Assembly: GCA_963703745.1 (NCBI GenBank)
Contig: CAVPFL010000008.1
Location: 62,001 to 126,000 of the forward strand
Direction: 5' to 3'
DNA length: 64,000 nucleotides
From: AP-15 sp963703745
Lineage (GTDB): Bacteria; Pseudomonadota; Alphaproteobacteria; ATCC43930; CGMCC-115725
Positions 63,766 to 64,000 of the stretch are shown in pieces; position 1 is the first letter of the stretch, and every line of letters begins with the position of its first letter. The notes beneath the pieces were generated by a model. The model ran no database searches. It saw only the letters and a list, made by a program, of their open reading frames with translations, and was not told the origin of the DNA. The position numbers and the translations under genes are program-made.

Positions 63766-64000
63766 TCAAACCTTGTGCAGCTGCAGCTTCAGGCAGCCGT
63801 TCGCGTAGTGGCGGCCGGACACCTCGAACCGGGCTGGCGGCAGCTCGATGCGGCGCTGGAAATGCCCGTGCGGGATCTCCAGCCGGTGAATCTTGGCGTC
63901 TCTGACTTCGCGCGGCAGCGGGGCTTCCCCGCTGACGATCAGCACGCCCGCGCTGAGCGTCACCTGGATCCGGTCGAGCTCGACCCCGGGGAGCGCGATC
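63766..64000 (-). CDS. Hsp20/alpha-crystallin family protein (partial, cut by window edge)
   Basis: The reading frame is open to the window's end. Visible residues: IALPGVELDRIQVTLSAGVL, PREVRDAKIHRLEIPHGHFQ, RRIELPPARFEVSGRHYANG and CLKLQLHKV. They correspond to the C-terminal part of the alpha-crystallin domain (RRIELP and CLKLQL are typical). The N-terminus lies outside. It acts as an ATP-independent chaperone and immediately precedes lon. Confidence 0.85.
   Translation of the reverse strand, partial: IALPGVELDRIQVTLSAGVLIVSGEAPLPREVRDAKIHRLEIPHGHFQRRIELPPARFEVSGRHYANGCLKLQLHKV

Noticed and set aside
1..64000. CRISPR array, tRNA or rRNA genes
   Set aside because: No regularly spaced identical repeats, no tRNA-like T-loop strings and no rRNA core sequences were recognised on either strand.

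Overview
The window is high-GC DNA (about 65% by eye) with gene families and gene order typical of Alphaproteobacteria, most likely a soil-type Hyphomicrobiales (Rhizobiales) or Rhodospirillales relative. The clues are FixJ-like response regulators, a UgpC-type ABC system beside GlpD, CaiB-type CoA transferases, an N-methyltransferase resembling PmtA, an M20/M81 hydrolase pair and LtrA-type intron debris. No species can be named from the sequence alone. No rRNA, tRNA or CRISPR array was recognised.

Layout. 0-9.8 kb: a thiolase-like/DUF35 pair, a GNAT acetyltransferase, a CaiB/BaiF CoA-transferase, a glutathione S-transferase, an asparaginase-family protein, a membrane protein of unknown role, a THI5-like substrate-binding protein and an FAD-dependent oxidoreductase. 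9.8-14 kb: an accessory, decayed zone with a MazF-type toxin and its antitoxin, a broken HepT gene, a broken REP-associated transposase, a coiled-coil gene pair of unknown function, and a recD2 remnant joined directly to a second, truncated copy of the FAD oxidoreductase. 14-25.3 kb: acyl-CoA synthetase, M20 amidohydrolase, M81 peptidase, 2OG-Fe(II) oxygenase plus frameshifted ada, formamidase, lipoprotein, Tat-exported amidohydrolase, GNAT and a fluoroacetate-dehalogenase-like hydrolase. 25.4-33.1 kb: two gene fragments, then a four-gene ABC importer divergent from a glycerophosphodiesterase and a glycerol-3-phosphate dehydrogenase. Together these look like a uptake-and-oxidation unit for glycerol phosphodiesters or glycerol-3-phosphate.

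33.2-41.7 kb holds many dead genes (alpha/beta hydrolase, pirin, molybdenum hydroxylase large subunit, TauE exporter, D-threonine aldolase, MprF flippase) among an intact SDR and a TPR protein. 41.8-46.9 kb is a compact set of intact genes that all point to membrane lipids: a GT4 glycosyltransferase, phosphatidylserine decarboxylase, a class III PLP enzyme with a hydrophobic N-terminal extension, a small Mpo1-like membrane protein and a PmtA-like methyltransferase. It is bordered on both sides by remnants of D-threonine aldolase genes. This is the best candidate for an undescribed functional unit, although its chemistry is inference. 47-53 kb: dienelactone hydrolase remnant, hybrid sensor kinase, VapBC-type toxin-antitoxin pair, small membrane protein and a collapsed group II intron. 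53-64 kb: RND efflux pump, MlaC-like protein, winged-helix regulator, two response regulators with a kinase remnant between or beside them, Lon protease and an Hsp20 cut by the window edge.

The most striking general property is the number of broken genes (about seventeen fragments). Several carry stops one base away from the expected Gln or Arg codon, and several rearrangement junctions truncate two unrelated genes at once. This may be real genome erosion. The alternative, that some single-base frameshifts are assembly errors (for example ada), cannot be excluded without reads.
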